Shown here piece by piece: positions 1 through 11,525 of a DNA stretch of 64,000 nt (positions within the stretch are counted from its first letter, which is position 1; each line of letters opens with the position of its first letter). The notes beneath the pieces were generated by a model, which was not told the DNA's origin, ran no database searches, and saw only the letters and a list, made by a program, of their open reading frames with translations. Made by a program: the position numbers and the translations under genes. The DNA is from Lycorma delicatula. Lineage: Eukaryota; Arthropoda; Insecta; Hemiptera; Fulgoridae. The DNA is taken from positions 122,959,324-123,023,323 of the forward strand of contig NC_134460.1 in assembly GCF_047948215.1 (NCBI RefSeq), given 5' to 3'.

Positions 1-171
1 GGAATACTTTCTCTTCACCCCTGCTCATCACCATTAATCTTCTTAATCCTTGTTTGAGAAAGATAACAACTGTGATCTTTTCAATTACCTTATATTTTTC
101 ATTTTTTTGGTTTTTAATTTTTAAATGGAAAATATCATCAAAAATCGTTACATCGAATTGTTCCACCAAAT

Positions 172-386
<215 letters not shown>

Positions 387-1330
387 CCAAGTTCGTAAAA
401 GTCGAAATAAAAATGGCGTCACTTTACTTGGTCAATCTATAAAAAGGTAATGGCTTATAATGTAATTAAAATTTTGATATTCTATTATATGAAAATTAAT
501 TATTTGTTTTTTATTTATTTTTTTAAAAATGAATTTTGGAGTAATTTATTTATAAAAAAATCTAAAATCTGCAATTATTTTCCATAAATTTCTGCAATTA
601 TTTATGAACATTTCTGTTAATAACCATCATATTTTTAAAATAATTCTTTGGGTGTTAGTTCTGGTTTTTGATTGAATAAAAAAAAAAACAATCATAGAAA
701 AAAGCTGGGAATGAATTGCGTAATTTTCCCGGCTAAAGCGGTCAAGTTATGTAATTTATTTCTGGCTACGTCAGAATTTTTTCCAATTCAATGAATCAAA
801 TATACATTTAAATCCTTTTGACTATATTTAAATCTTTTAAACATTGGTAAATGTTTTGGAAAAGTTTAATACATTTTTTACTCCTGAAAGTTGTACACCT
901 ATGTGCAAAATCTATGGAAAATCTGTCAACGCGGTAGAGAGCTATAAGACATACGTATATACATACTTGCATACTCGTAAACGTACGTTTGACAAATATA
1001 TTTTTTCTGGACTTGGGAGCGTCGGGACAAAAATAATCTTTCACAGATTATTTACAATTCATTTTAATTTATCTTTCTTTTTGTTAAAACTTCTTTTTAA
1101 AGTCCGTAAGGCACAAAACATAAAAAGATCAATATTTTTAGATTTCTTTTTTGAACGATACATACTTTCTTGTTACAGTTGTAGCAGCATAATTCGATAT
1201 AGCCGGGAAAATAATGCGTAAGAATATTTCCTATAAAGTTATATCAAACTTTTTTCATCATAAATTCTCCATTAATTACGATTTATTTATTACTAATGGT
1301 TTCTATCTAATATTTATAGAGGGAAAAACA
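387..1330. other. AT-rich DNA without recognisable gene
   Basis: No convincing coding signal. An open frame at 844-1221 lies on ordinary AT-rich sequence. Around 900-990 there is a short stretch (mean phrase 'aaatctatggaaaatctgtcaacg' type followed by alternating TACATA motifs) of the kind found in degenerate insect interspersed repeats, but I cannot assign it. Confidence 0.5.

Positions 1331-1370
<40 letters not shown>
1331..1370. repeat. (TG)n(TA)n microsatellite
   Basis: Four TG units followed by about 16 TA units, flanked on both sides by ACATG, so the tract is close to symmetric. Confidence 0.95.
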
Positions 1371-1373
<3 letters not shown>

Positions 1374-2747
1374 GAAAGATTGATTTTATGGTTTTTATGG
1401 TTGATTTATTACACGAAAAATAAAACAAAAACTATAATTAAATAAAAAAAATAAATAAAAATTGAGAGGGGAAAACAAACTATCTGGCTTTTTTTTGTAC
1501 AATGAGATCATTGAACTTTTAAAAGAACAGTCATAAAATTAAAAAAAAAAAGTATAAGGTAAGAAAAATAAATAATAAAATTGCAAGACAAATGAATAAG
1601 GGAAAACAAATAGCACTATTGCATTAAAAGTGAGGGAGAGAGAAAAATATCATAAAAAAAAAAGAAAAAAGTAATGTAATGATTTGTGTAAGATAGTTTT
1701 TGTCAAGAATGCAAGTAAAAGTATTTGATTATATTAATTTAACCAAGATAGTATTAAATAAAGATAAAAATTATAGAGATGATATTTCATTAAAACGTAA
1801 AAAAAAGAAACTATTTTATTTTTGATAAAACCAAGAAAAGGAAATATTTAAGCAATTCAAAAAATTGGAACAAATTTACATGAATATGAGTAATATATAC
1901 GAATAACTAATTGGACCCTCTTTATTAGTTGTGAGTGACAACGACAGGATCGAAAGAAGAGTTAATCAAAATTCTACAGAAATGAAGTTAATCATAAGCA
2001 TTACTGGTTAGATCCATTGGGATGTCGATCATCACACTATTTTATAACAAGCATCTTTAAGGTAATGATTACTGAACGTTATTAAAACGGTTCCATAAAC
2101 TATATAAGAAAAATATGGAAAGGTAATTTATTGAATATTCTCTCTGTTTAGGAAATTAACCATTTATCTCTCAATTGATGATACTACAAATTATCTACGA
2201 AAAATCAGACGTAAACAGATGCCATCTGATAGGGATAAAAACGTATAATTTATTTATAACTTCATAAATTACAAAGATTCACCGGGACCGAGAATTACTC
2301 GATAAGGATTTAAGCCAGTAGATTTATTTTACAGTCCCAGGACAAGAAAAAGTCTGTAGATTAAAACACAATCATTCATTACATCACTTAAACAAAGAAT
2401 ACACCAGTTTTAAAGATTCTGGCATGGTATTACCAATCCTTAATATGGAATTGACATGCCCCCCCCCCACCCTGAAAAAACAAATAATAGAAGAGAAGGA
2501 TCAAGGATAAACAAATAAGAAACGACTATTTACCAAGAAGATACCACATTATGAAACAACTCCACTGAAAAGATACTTCATGATCAAAAGTTATTTCTAA
2601 AATTCCTCCACGTGAAGGGCGTTCATCCCGTGCATAATAGCTCAGTACTTAAGAATTTTTACCAGAATAGGATTAGTCTTTATTGACCAAAGATTCTACT
2701 TTGAATATTTTAAATATATGATTCAACAAAATAAATATATTATTAAA

Positions 2748-2749
<2 letters not shown>
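1371..2749. other. AT-rich intergenic or intronic DNA
   Basis: Only short A-rich and T-rich stretches, plus a run of C residues at 2460-2468. No long open frame, no tRNA-like boxes and no repeat shared with the rest of the window was recognised. Confidence 0.5.

Positions 2750-2790
<41 letters not shown>
2750..2790. repeat. (AT)n microsatellite
   Basis: About 20 uninterrupted AT units. Confidence 0.95.
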
Positions 2791-2794
<4 letters not shown>

Positions 2795-2949
2795 TCAATA
2801 AGTATAAGAATTCCTGGAATCGCGTCCCCTACATCATTGCAGGCTTGTTTAAGCTTCTAATAGTACCTGTTAGGTTTATACGACACACAAAAATATCATT
2901 ATTTAGGGGGACAGATAACGTGATTATTATAAAACAATAATTATTTTAT

Positions 2950-3196
2950 AGGTGTCCCCGGGACACCCGGTGGGTGTCCCGGGGATTTGAATGCTAGATC
3001 GTGGATACCGGTGTTCTTTGGTGGTTGGGTTTCAATTAACCACACATCTCAGGAATGGTCGAACTGAGAATGTACAAGACTACACTTCATTTACACTCAT
3101 ACATATCATCCTCATTCATCCTCTGAAGTATTACCTAAACGGTAGTTACCAGAGGCTAAACAGGAAAAAGAAAAGTGAAGGTGTTCCCGGGACACC
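2950..3196 (+). mobile_element. SINE-1 copy, 5' truncated, with palindromic target duplication
   Basis: The body from about 2985 matches the full SINE-1 copies at 39.1 and 45.8 kb: 'ctagatcgtggataccgg', then the TTCTTTGGTGGTTGGG block, the CATTTACACTCATAC block and an AAACAGGAAAAAG tail. The tRNA-like head is missing. It is bounded by an 18-base near-identical direct repeat, AGGTGTYCCCGGGACACC, at 2950-2967 and 3179-3196, which reads as a target-site duplication. The target itself is a palindrome, and a third half-copy (GGTGTCCCGGGG) lies at 2973-2984 in place of the head. Confidence 0.8.
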
Positions 3197-4145
3197 TGTA
3201 TATTTAATTTTAGAATGCTTTAAACTAATCCTTTGAACATTTAAAAAAATATTAATTACGTATAATTTAGTCATAAGGTTAATAAAGCGTTAAAATTAAA
3301 TTAATCGTTAAAAATAATTTACTACTTTTGAACATTGAAAAGGAGTAATATATTATCTATCTTTAAAAACAGTTGATAACTTTTTTATTTTTTATAATTT
3401 TAAACCATAATCAGGATAATTAATTATGAATCAAATAAGGTCTTTACACCTTATCGGTACTACTAATTGAAATCCATCCGGAGATTAAAATAGAAATTTA
3501 TATAGATATAAAAATTCAAATAAAAATATATACATTTCAATTTGAAATTTTATTTTACCGATGAAATTATACAATTTAGCTCACAATAATTAAAAAAAAA
3601 AGAAAAAAAATTATTTTTGTTGGATATATGACCGATGTTATTTTATTTTAAAGCAATTTTAAATATACTTCGTAAAAGAGTTTGTTATTTTTTTTTTGTG
3701 AAATATAGTATTCTAAAAGCTTTAAAATAATCGATAGAATTTTAATAGAAATATTATTACATTTAATAATGAAATAATCTACCTTTTTCCTTTATCAATT
3801 TAACAATATACAATGTAGTATATAATACATATAAAATATTTAAAAAATAGGTTAAACTACTTTACGTTGTGTTGATGTCAATAATTTTTAAATTATTCAT
3901 AATATGTTTCGAATGAATACATTGAGCTGCATCGTAATAAAATAACATTTCGTATTTACTGAACTTATTAAAGAATACTCTACAACATTTTTAGCATAAA
4001 ATTTAATTTAATGACGACAATATTAACGGATAATTAAAATATAATTAATTAATTACGTCGTTATATGCTTATTATCTATTTGATTTATTGTATTTCATTT
4101 GTACATTTCATTACACAAAACACAAAATAAAACTCGAGTTACACG
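3197..4145. other. AT-rich DNA without recognisable feature
   Basis: Very AT-rich, with poly-A and poly-T runs. No coding, repeat or RNA signal could be supported. Confidence 0.5.
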
Positions 4146-4284
4146 TTTTTGAAGGTCATACAATATTTCTGGAACACTTATATTTTAGGCCATTTGTCTC
4201 GCAAACTACGGGAAAGAGCATAAAAATGATTTTACACTATCGTATAACACTATCTCTGATGATTAGCCGTATGACCTTCAAAAA
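4146..4284. repeat. 16 bp perfect inverted repeat
   Basis: TTTTTGAAGGTCATAC at 4146-4161 is the exact reverse complement of 4269-4284, with 107 bases between. Each arm contains a GGTCA half-site. It may be the ends of a small degenerate element. Confidence 0.6.
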
Positions 4285-4350
4285 AAAGGTCCAAGGTTAT
4301 ATGTGTGACCTCATATTTCAATGTAACATTTTCTGCTCTTTTCATTAGTG

Positions 4351-4417
4351 GGGTCAAAAATAGGTCATTCTATTTGAAAAATAGTGTTAACCTTGAATAA
4401 AGGTCAAGTTCAGGTCA
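4351..4417 (+). promoter_or_regulatory. Two DR5-like AGGTCA direct repeats (candidate nuclear-receptor sites)
   Basis: GGGTCA-(5 nt)-AGGTCA at 4351-4367 and AGGTCA-(5 nt)-AGGTCA at 4401-4417. Direct repeats of this half-site with 5-base spacing are classical nuclear-receptor targets, and insect receptors such as EcR/USP and other RXR partners bind related sites. Further half-sites occur at 4151-4160 and 4271-4279. No gene lies close by, so regulatory function is only inferred and chance or repeat origin is quite possible. Confidence 0.25.
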
Positions 4418-5046
4418 AATCCAAGAACACCATGAGATGTCCCCCTTCAATCTGAGTAATTTTTTTTAAAGTCATTTTTTGTATTGTGCGTAGTTTACGA
4501 TAAAATCGCCTGGGAGGATGTAAATAAAACGTTATATATCAAATGTAAAAGAAAAGAAAATAAGATAAATAAATCGCAAAATTTGGTATGACAATTAGGC
4601 CAAGTAACTTATTTTTTTCTCTGTAAAATATATTAAATTTGTTATAATAAATATATTCATTAAAATACTGTTTTTTTGTATTTTTGTTAAAAAAAAAAAA
4701 AAAAAAAAGGGTAAAAAGTTAGGCCTATAATTCTTTTATGCATTTTTCATTTTCATTCCCTTTTATGGGTATAATTTATTCTCAACACGCATTTTACCTT
4801 TTAATTACTTGTTTATTTTTAACTTTAAAAATAATTAAATGATTTTATTAGTAGTTCATTTCTATAATTTTATTAATTTTAAATCTAAACAAAAAGTTTA
4901 ATTATTGTAATTAAAACTTGTACAATTAAATTAACGTTTTCTTTAATTATTTTTGTATTTAGTTATATAGGCAAACAACAAAAATTGTCGTTAAGAGTTT
5001 GGAAATAGCAAATTTAAAAATGAAAGTTGAAAAATTATTTTACTTA
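4418..5046. other. AT-rich DNA
   Basis: Poly-A run at about 4690-4708. Otherwise featureless AT-rich sequence. Confidence 0.5.
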
Positions 5047-5750
5047 TTACTTCCTTGTGCGAAGTAAAGGAAGTACTGTAATCGCGAAAAAAATTTGGTT
5101 TTCAGATTTCAACGGAAATAGCCATTTTGAGCATTCCAAAATCCATTTTGTCTAGTTTCGGCGTGACGTCTGTACGTACGTATGTATGTATCTCGTGTAA
5201 CTCAAAAACGATTAGCCGTAAAATGTTAAAATTTTGGATTTAGGACTGCTGTAACATCTAGTTGCGCAGCTTCCCTTTTAATTGTAATCGACAGGACCAA
5301 AAGTGTCCAAAAAAGCCCAAATTTTTATATTGGATTTTTTCTTAACTGCAGTGTAATAAGCCCTCATTGAGAGTTTTTCAACGATATATCATAAGTGGTA
5401 CTTATTTTCATTGGTTCCAGAGTTATAACCAAATGAAATTTTAATTAATTAAATATTTGTATACTACGGAAGGCACCGATGTGCCTTCCCTTTGAATGCG
5501 ACTTAATTTCCTTCTTTTTTTTAATTTTTTTTAATTTAAATATATTGATTTATTAATAATTATTAACCTCTGATTGTAAACAAATTTTTACAATAAATAA
5601 TAATTCAATATTAACAATATAAAAAAAACATGTAAAAATATCAGAAGTTATTAATGAAATAAAATTTTATGTACTTTTCATTTAAAAAAAATGAGTATAT
5701 GTAATTTAATAGGCGTACAAGAAAATCATGTGGTATCCACATCAGTTTTT
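5047..5750 (+). mobile_element. R700 repeat, copy a (full length)
   Basis: First of seven copies of a ~700 bp noncoding family in this window. It opens with a self-complementary block (ACTTCCTTG...CGAAGTAAAGGAAGT), then has an AACGGAAAT block, a TACGTACGTATGTAT palindrome, ATCTAGTTGCGCA, TTAACTGCAG, a GTGCCTTCC block, and ends with GTACAAG-AAATC followed by a short hairpin (ATGTGG/CCACAT). In other copies the two ends carry ACTTCCTTGTAC and its reverse complement, so this looks like a MITE-type or similar nonautonomous DNA element. There is no coding capacity. Confidence 0.85.
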
Positions 5751-6339
5751 TTTAATAACTTTCCCATGTTGTCTACATTAATATAGTTTTAAGTTCAGGT
5801 TAATTTCAGCCCTCTTGTTTTATGGGATTTAAAAGTTTATTTATTATATTAATTATCTACTTCAATAAGTCGGCTTGATTTGGTGCAATGTTAAATATTT
5901 TTAATATTAAACACGGCTAAAAAAAATATTGGTACCATGTTGCCCCCGTTATCGAATGAGATCGAAATCAGACAAAATTTATAAATATATACATATATAT
6001 ATGTATACAGCAAAACATTATATCCAACTTTCGATTGTTTTGTTCAACCGGTTCCCGAAGTATGAGAAAAACTATTTAAATATAATGTTGAATATCTTGG
6101 ACTCTTAAATCCGACTAGCTTAAAACTTTGAATTTTAAGTAATTTGTCAATTTACTATGATCAATAAATAAAAAGTGAAGTCAAATTGGTAAAAACTATC
6201 CCTCCCCTTTTTTTAATTTTGTTCATAATTTAATGCTGTCATTGCCTGATATGAAAAATATTTTTGAGCTATTTTCGAAGAATTACGCCGACAAAGCCCG
6301 GAGATATCAAAATAGAAGTCATAACGCACACGTGCGTGA
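5751..6339. other. AT-rich DNA
   Basis: No gene. Small imperfect TA/TATG palindrome around 5985-6005. Confidence 0.5.

Positions 6340-6380
<41 letters not shown>
6340..6380. repeat. (TA)n microsatellite
   Basis: About 20 TA units. The YIYIYI stretch in an overlapping open frame (6233-6559) comes from this run. Confidence 0.95.
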
Positions 6381-6383
<3 letters not shown>

Positions 6384-7062
6384 CATTCAGTAATTTCTAC
6401 AACTATTTTTTTCCAAAGGGGGGCCTAATTAAAACGTCGAAATTTAAAAAAATTCAGATATCCAAAATTTGGCCAATTGCTACATTTTTCTTTAAAATAT
6501 GTTGCTGTGTAGCATCAGTAGAACTATATCCGAGAAAAGAAAATGTATTACAAATTTAGTTGCAACAAGTAGTTTTTAGCCTTAAACAGGAATATAGATT
6601 ACAAAGTAGATCAACCAGTAATTCAAATATTGCTAGTTTCCTGTAGTTCCAATGAAAAATCTTAAAAATGACCGGGAACATCCCATGGTATTTTACAAAA
6701 CGGTATACTTCGTTTTATGAGACTTACTCGTACATGTAAAAATGGAGCTAAAAGAAGAAATTTAAGTTTCATCATAAAATACTATAACAAATTGCAGAGC
6801 TCTCCAAAGTTTATAGTGTTTACTTTAATAAATAATTGTGAAGACCTGTTCAGTTTAAAAGAATTAAGTTACTTTGCTTTCCTTGAGGATCAGTGAACGA
6901 TTCATTTTACTTTATTTTGTTTAAATTAACATCTTATTCATTCTTCACATTTCATTGTTTTTATACGTTATATCCTTATCGTTTGTAATTATTTCCTTAT
7001 TAATTTTCCTTATTTATATGAGGAATGAAAAAAAAAAAACAGAACAAACAAGCTTGTTCTTT

Positions 7063-7190
7063 TTTGCTGAAAAGGTCCTCTGCCATATTGAATGCAGCAC
7101 TCTTGACAGACGAAAAATATTTTTGGTGACTTTTCTTATTTCAACATGGTTACTAGTTGTACCGTACTGAGAATTCTAATTACTTTTCTC
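7063..7190 (-). pseudogene. DDE transposase remnant, C-terminal end
   Basis: On the minus strand a broken frame reads like the C-terminus of an insect Tc1/mariner-superfamily transposase: a stretch equivalent to '...QLVTMLK.EKSPKIFFV' followed by 'QECCIQYGRGPFQQ', matching the family ending '(R)VECCI..GG.HFQQ'. Two further copies of the same end lie at 9893-10025 and 10565-10725. Family assignment rests on this motif and on the relatives at 12.2, 29.0 and 31.4 kb. It is too short and broken to be functional. Confidence 0.55.
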
Positions 7191-7254
7191 TAATAATTAA
7201 AAATTCTAATAACTTTTTTCTCTTATATTACACTTTTATTCACAGACTTTCGTT

Positions 7255-7405
7255 CTTATTCATAGGCTAGGAAACGCTTCGTTAGAGAGTATCGGCTGGC
7301 GAAAGATTTTGTACTGATTTCTGCGTCTTCGGTAAAATTAAACCAGACTGTAATCCTTGGGACCAAATTAAGGAATAGATTTAGTGGTTTTATATGAAAT
7401 ATAAA
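7255..7405 (+). repeat. Family N dispersed repeat, partial
   Basis: Carries the diagnostic family N phrase: CGTTAGAGAGT, then GGCTGGCGAAAGATTT, TGATTTCTGCGTCTTCGG, TAAAATTAAACCAGACTG and TTGGGACCAAATTA. The same order occurs at 10.07, 13.6 (inverted), 31.9 and 41.5 kb. Class unknown. Confidence 0.8.
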
Positions 7406-8180
7406 ATAAGTTTGTTTATATCCTCAATAAAATCAGTTATAAAATTCAACTAACATTAAAGTTATAATTGGGCATAAGTCTGTCTTTATTTAGATAATTA
7501 ATAAATAAGTTAACGTGCGATAATTTTAAGTTATTTTTTATTTAATGATCGTTTATAATTTCATTTACCACTTTTTTGATTTAATAAATTTATAAAATGA
7601 TTTGTTTTACTCGAAGCAATACTATTGGGTATTGTTTCATCCAAGTTAATTTCTTTTCTTTTACTAATAGTTTTGTAATAAATTTATTATAATTGAATTT
7701 GACAGTTTAAAAAATGTATATAATCTTTGAAATTTTTTAAAAACTAAATAAGTATTCAATTAAAAGAAAATTAAATTATTTAATCTGATAGATTCTATTT
7801 TTTTTGGAATTTTTCTAACATAAGTTTGTTCAAAGAGTAATTTTCGAATAATGATTTAAGAAAGGATTACGTTAATTTAAATAGTAAAATTTTAAAATTT
7901 ATTTATTTTCAAATTTCGCTTTCAACTTAAGTAAAATATTAAAAATACAATATTTAATTTTTTTTTTTAAATAATAAAATAGCTTAATCCGTTTTTAGAT
8001 ATAAATAGTATTAAAATATTTTAACAGCATTAAAATAAATAATATTAAACGAAAAATTAAGTGTTTCAGGATTAAAGTTTGTATGAAATTTATTTTTTAG
8101 ATACACTGATTGCATTGCTGGGTAATCGCGTTTTACACAGAGTATAACATTTAAAAATTTCAAAAGATTTTTGATTAATT
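7406..8180. other. AT-rich DNA
   Basis: No coding or repeat signal that I can support. Confidence 0.5.
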
Positions 8181-8480
8181 TTCTTTTTAAATACTTTTAT
8201 TTAGTAACATCAACAATTAAAGTCATTAGCGACTTATAGGTGTAATATAAACTGTACCGGTAAATTTGTAGTCTTGAACAAACTCACTCGACCATTCACG
8301 AGACGTGTAGTTCTCGTTCAAATCCTCCCACCAAAAGACCCCGGTATCCAAGATCTAGTATTCAAATCCGAATAAAAGTAACCGAATAAAAAGTAACTAA
8401 CTAGGATTTGAACTTGAGAACTTCGACTTCCAAATCAGATGATTTACGACGGCGAGTTTACCACTAGACCAATTCGGTGG
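8181..8480 (-). mobile_element. SINE-1 copy with tail variant ii
   Basis: Reverse-oriented tRNA-derived SINE. Read on the minus strand, the head starts near 8480 with GGTCTAGTGGTAAAC (pol III A-box like) and, 50 or so bases on, has a diverged TTCAAATCC B box. The body has ACTAGATCTTGG and the CTTTTGGTGG block. The 3' tail (CTAATGACTTTAATTGTTG ... AAATAAAAGTATTTAAAAAG) differs from the tail of the 39 and 45 kb copies but matches the copy at 19.5 kb. Confidence 0.85.
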
Positions 8481-8554
8481 ATTTTTGATCACATTTTATT
8501 ACAAAAAATTTCCATTAAGAACAAAATTAATGTGTTGTTTTTTTTTTATTCCAG

Positions 8555-8878
8555 GTAAATATCTTTTGGAACTTCTGAAGAATTGAAAAACGAAAATGGT
8601 TGCGATGAAGTCATCTATTTTAATAGAAAGATTAATAAATAATAATTTTTAAAATGTGAAAATAATCATTTTATAAGAGTGATAAGTAGAAAAGACATTA
8701 AAAGTGTTTATATCGAGTGCGTAAAATTATTTCGCGTATGTTATGTAAGAAGTGTGTTAAAGTTTCGGTTACATGAATTTTGTATATTTTATAACGAAAA
8801 AATATTATAAGTGAACAACATCAAGGATGCATTCTTTCGGATCATCCCAAGCTATCACATGCGTCCTCATGATAACAG
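8555..8878 (+). other. Candidate first coding exon (speculative)
   Basis: A good 3' splice-site context (a T-rich tract ending in TTCCAG, 8541-8554) precedes 324 bases that are not part of any repeat I recognise. ATG at 8827-8829 opens 17 codons (MHSFGSSQAITCVLMIT) plus one base, ending CAG|GT at 8878/8879, so the exon would be 5' UTR plus a phase-1 start. The peptide becomes hydrophobic after residue 8, as a signal peptide would. A further acceptor with an open phase-1 continuation is at 16,624, but it reaches a stop after 25 codons. This is inference from splice signals only; such signals also occur by chance in AT-rich DNA. Confidence 0.2.
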
Positions 8879-9892
8879 GTTTGAATATTTATAAAATTAC
8901 TTGATATTTATTTATTATTATTATATTTATATTAATAATTGTAGTTTTACCAATTATTAACAATATATTAATTATAGAAATTATAAACCAAATAAATTCA
9001 TTCTATCTTTGAAGACAACACACACATACATACTCAAATATATTTATTACAATTTAAAGAATCTATTTATCACAAAATTTAACATATGTTACCCAAAATA
9101 AATTTACATTATTTATAAAATACTTGTATTATCACAGTGTGCCCAGATCATAGAATTAATTGTAAGTATTATTTCATTCATAATTCATTCTTTATTACAG
9201 TATTACTTCATTCATAAATCTACGTATGTGCTACGAGACATTGTAGCTAAATAACAAGCCTGCATTATCTAACTGCATATGATAGCGTAGCTACTTCCTG
9301 ATAGTGTTTTCGTCTTTCCCAACAATCTTCTTCTTTTCTGGGTCCTAGTAATTCAAGTAATTTATATTTTATACATTTTTTTTTACACTTATTAATTTTA
9401 ACTTATTTACACTTTATAATTTTAATTTTTAAATACGTCTTATATCACATATATAACTGAATGGTAAAGTTTTGATTACTTCAGACAAATCATATGATAA
9501 TAAAGATAACAGATAATAAGATGAACACATAATAGAAGATTATAATATGAAGGAAAAGATTATAATATAATAATAATATGAAGATAATAGATAACGGATG
9601 AATTGTATAAAGGGAAATGAAATTTTAATACAAAAGCTATATTCGATTTTTACTAATTTTTTTTTTAATGAGGTTACTCTAATCTCAGTTAAACTTGGGC
9701 TAATCTTAATCAGAAAAATTTAAGGGTATGAGTTTATTTTTAACCTGAATAAGATTTAAGTTAATAAAATTAATGAAATCAAAATAAATTAATAACACTC
9801 GTATTAGGAAATAGATAGGGTTATTGAAAGATAATCTTTAATTTCTTTTTATATAAACGGCAAACAATAACACCAGCTTACAAACAATTAAA
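8879..9892. other. AT-rich DNA
   Basis: No gene. Contains purine-rich GATAATAGATAA-type stretches near 9485-9595. Confidence 0.5.
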
Positions 9893-10025
9893 TAAAACTG
9901 CTGAAAATATCCTCCACCACAGTGGATACAGCACTCTTGTCAGAGAAACTGTATTTTTGGCGGTTTTTCTTACTTTCACAGGGTTGTTTTGTATTAGTTG
10001 TATCGTACTGAGAATTCTAATAACT
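9893..10025 (-). pseudogene. DDE transposase remnant, C-terminal end
   Basis: The minus strand again encodes a broken 'ECCIHCGG...FQQ' ending preceded by a lysine-rich stretch, paralleling 7063-7190 and 10,565-10,725. Family N sequence follows at 10,070 on the plus strand, the same neighbour as at 7.1 kb, so the two probably belong to one element type. Confidence 0.55.
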
Positions 10026-10069
10026 AACTTTTATATTACTCACTTATTCACATACTCTTTAAGGTAACG

Positions 10070-10400
10070 AAACGCTTCGTTAGAGAGTCTGATTTCGGCC
10101 TGATTTCTATGTCTTCGGTAAAATTAAATCCGACTGCAATCCTTGGGACCCAAATTTACGGATAAATTTAGTAGTTTTATATGAAATATGACCAAAAAAA
10201 GAAAGAAAGAGATTCTAGAACTGTATTTTTAGTAGTTTTTGAGAGATCAGGGTAAAATACAAACGATTGGGTTGGAAAAAGACAATATTTTACTTTGTTA
10301 TAAAATAACTTTGTTAATTGGGTAATAAACACGTAAAGGTTTCAAACAAAACTTGTACAAAATTTGATTTTGGGTAAAATAATATGAAAAATTCCACAGA
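10070..10400 (+). repeat. Family N dispersed repeat, long copy
   Basis: Contains both halves of family N. Part 1: CGCTTCGTTAGAGAGT ... GTCTTCGGTAAAATTAAA ... TTGGGACCCAAATT. Part 2: AGAACTGTATTTTTAGTAG, TTTTTGAGAGATC, GGTAAAATACAAACGATTGG, then 'ataaaataactttgtta' and GGTAATAAACACGTAAA. Part 2 recurs inverted at 13.4, 29.3 and 52.5 kb and direct at 41.7 kb. Confidence 0.8.
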
Positions 10401-10564
10401 AACTAGACACAAATATAAAAATCTCGAAATTGATTTTACATAAAAATATTTAAAAAAATGGTTGATTTTAACTTTATATTAAACGTAATAAAATTTTCAA
10501 AACATTTTATAAAAGTAACAAATACAAGCACAAACATTAACATAAAGTTAAAAAAAATTAAATT

Positions 10565-10730
10565 AACTGCTGAAAGTGTTCTCCTCCACAGCGGATACAG
10601 CACTCTACCGGACGATTAATGTTTTTGATGGCTTTCCGTTTTTCAAAATGGTTGTTTTGTATAACTGTACTGCACTGACAATTCTAATCACTAAATTTTC
10701 TCTTGGATTACATTGTTTGTTCGTTGTCGG
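10565..10730 (-). pseudogene. DDE transposase remnant, C-terminal end
   Basis: Third copy of the transposase ending in tandem with 9893-10,025. The complement of GCTGAAAGTGTTCTCCTCC reads 'GGEHFQQ' in the expected place. The plus-strand frame over this stretch (10,576-10,767) is a shadow. Confidence 0.5.
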
Positions 10731-11204
10731 CTTGATCTTATCGGATCGGCGCTGGATCTGTGTGTAAACTGGTGGAACCAGGCCAAATGGGCAATGGTGC
10801 AGAGTTTTATAGTGTATTTAGCAAAATAAAGGATCGTGAGGGGGGTCTAAAGCCCTGCTTGGATTTCGCTTGATTTATGTTTTTGTTAATGTTAGGTAGA
10901 TTTTTAGTTAGGAAGAGGGAGTTAGGTAGTTAGAAGGAGTTAGGAAGAAAGCTATCTATTGTAATAGGTACCATGATTCGACTTCCCAAAAATTTCGACA
11001 TATCTTAGGGTTTCACACGTCCCAGATCCCAAAACCACCATTCACCGTCATTTCAAAAGTTTATATATATATTTCATTATCTTGTGGACACAATAACTGC
11101 CGTAATGTTGCGCCAATCACTTTTCAAATTGATAAATAAAATGTAACGGCCCAAAATCTCGGTCGAGTTCGTTAATGGGCAAAATCAAACCATTAGGGGG
11201 GGGG
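10731..11204. other. Non-coding sequence, moderately GC-richer
   Basis: No recognisable product. Holds a direct GTTAGG/AGTTAGG-rich stretch near 10,890-10,950 and a moderately GC-rich stretch at 11,140-11,205 that leads into the tandem repeat below. Confidence 0.4.
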
Positions 11205-11214
11205 AAATGGGGGT

Positions 11215-11525
11215 TATTTTTGAAAAACAAAATATTGCATAACTTTCTTATTATATAAAATATCGAATTCGTTTAAAGTTCCTACTATTCTTTGGATAAG
11301 AGCCTAAAACTTATTAAGTAACATTTTTTTATATCACCAACCATTGGCCCAGGGGATGAAAAAATGGGGTGTCGAAGACAAAAACAAATCACAGCTTCCT
11401 TAATAGGCACAGTATCGAATCGGTTTAAGCAGTCGTTATTCCTCTAAACATTACCTAAAACTTTTGTCTGAAACAATTTTTGATATGACCAACCTTTACG
11501 GCAAGGGATGACCAAAATGTTGCTG
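11215..11525 (+). repeat. Two diverged tandem units of about 150 bp
   Basis: Units 11,215-11,375 and about 11,385-11,525 share, in order, an AAAAACAAA start, ATCGAATYSGTTTAA, a CTATTCYT block, CCTAAAACTT, AT-TGA-CCAACC and GGGATGA-AAAATG. They are too diverged for a recent duplication. Probably the inside of an unclassified transposon whose 3' part may be the GC-rich block at 11,640-11,700 (CGCCTTCCGGCGTGCC). Confidence 0.6.

Noticed and set aside
844..1221. 125-codon open frame
   Set aside because: No domain, no coding-like composition, and the opposite strand is also partly open; consistent with chance in AT-rich DNA.
5047..5750. Helitron assignment for R700
   Set aside because: A 3' hairpin is present but no CTRR terminus or TC start could be placed, and the ends are mutually complementary.
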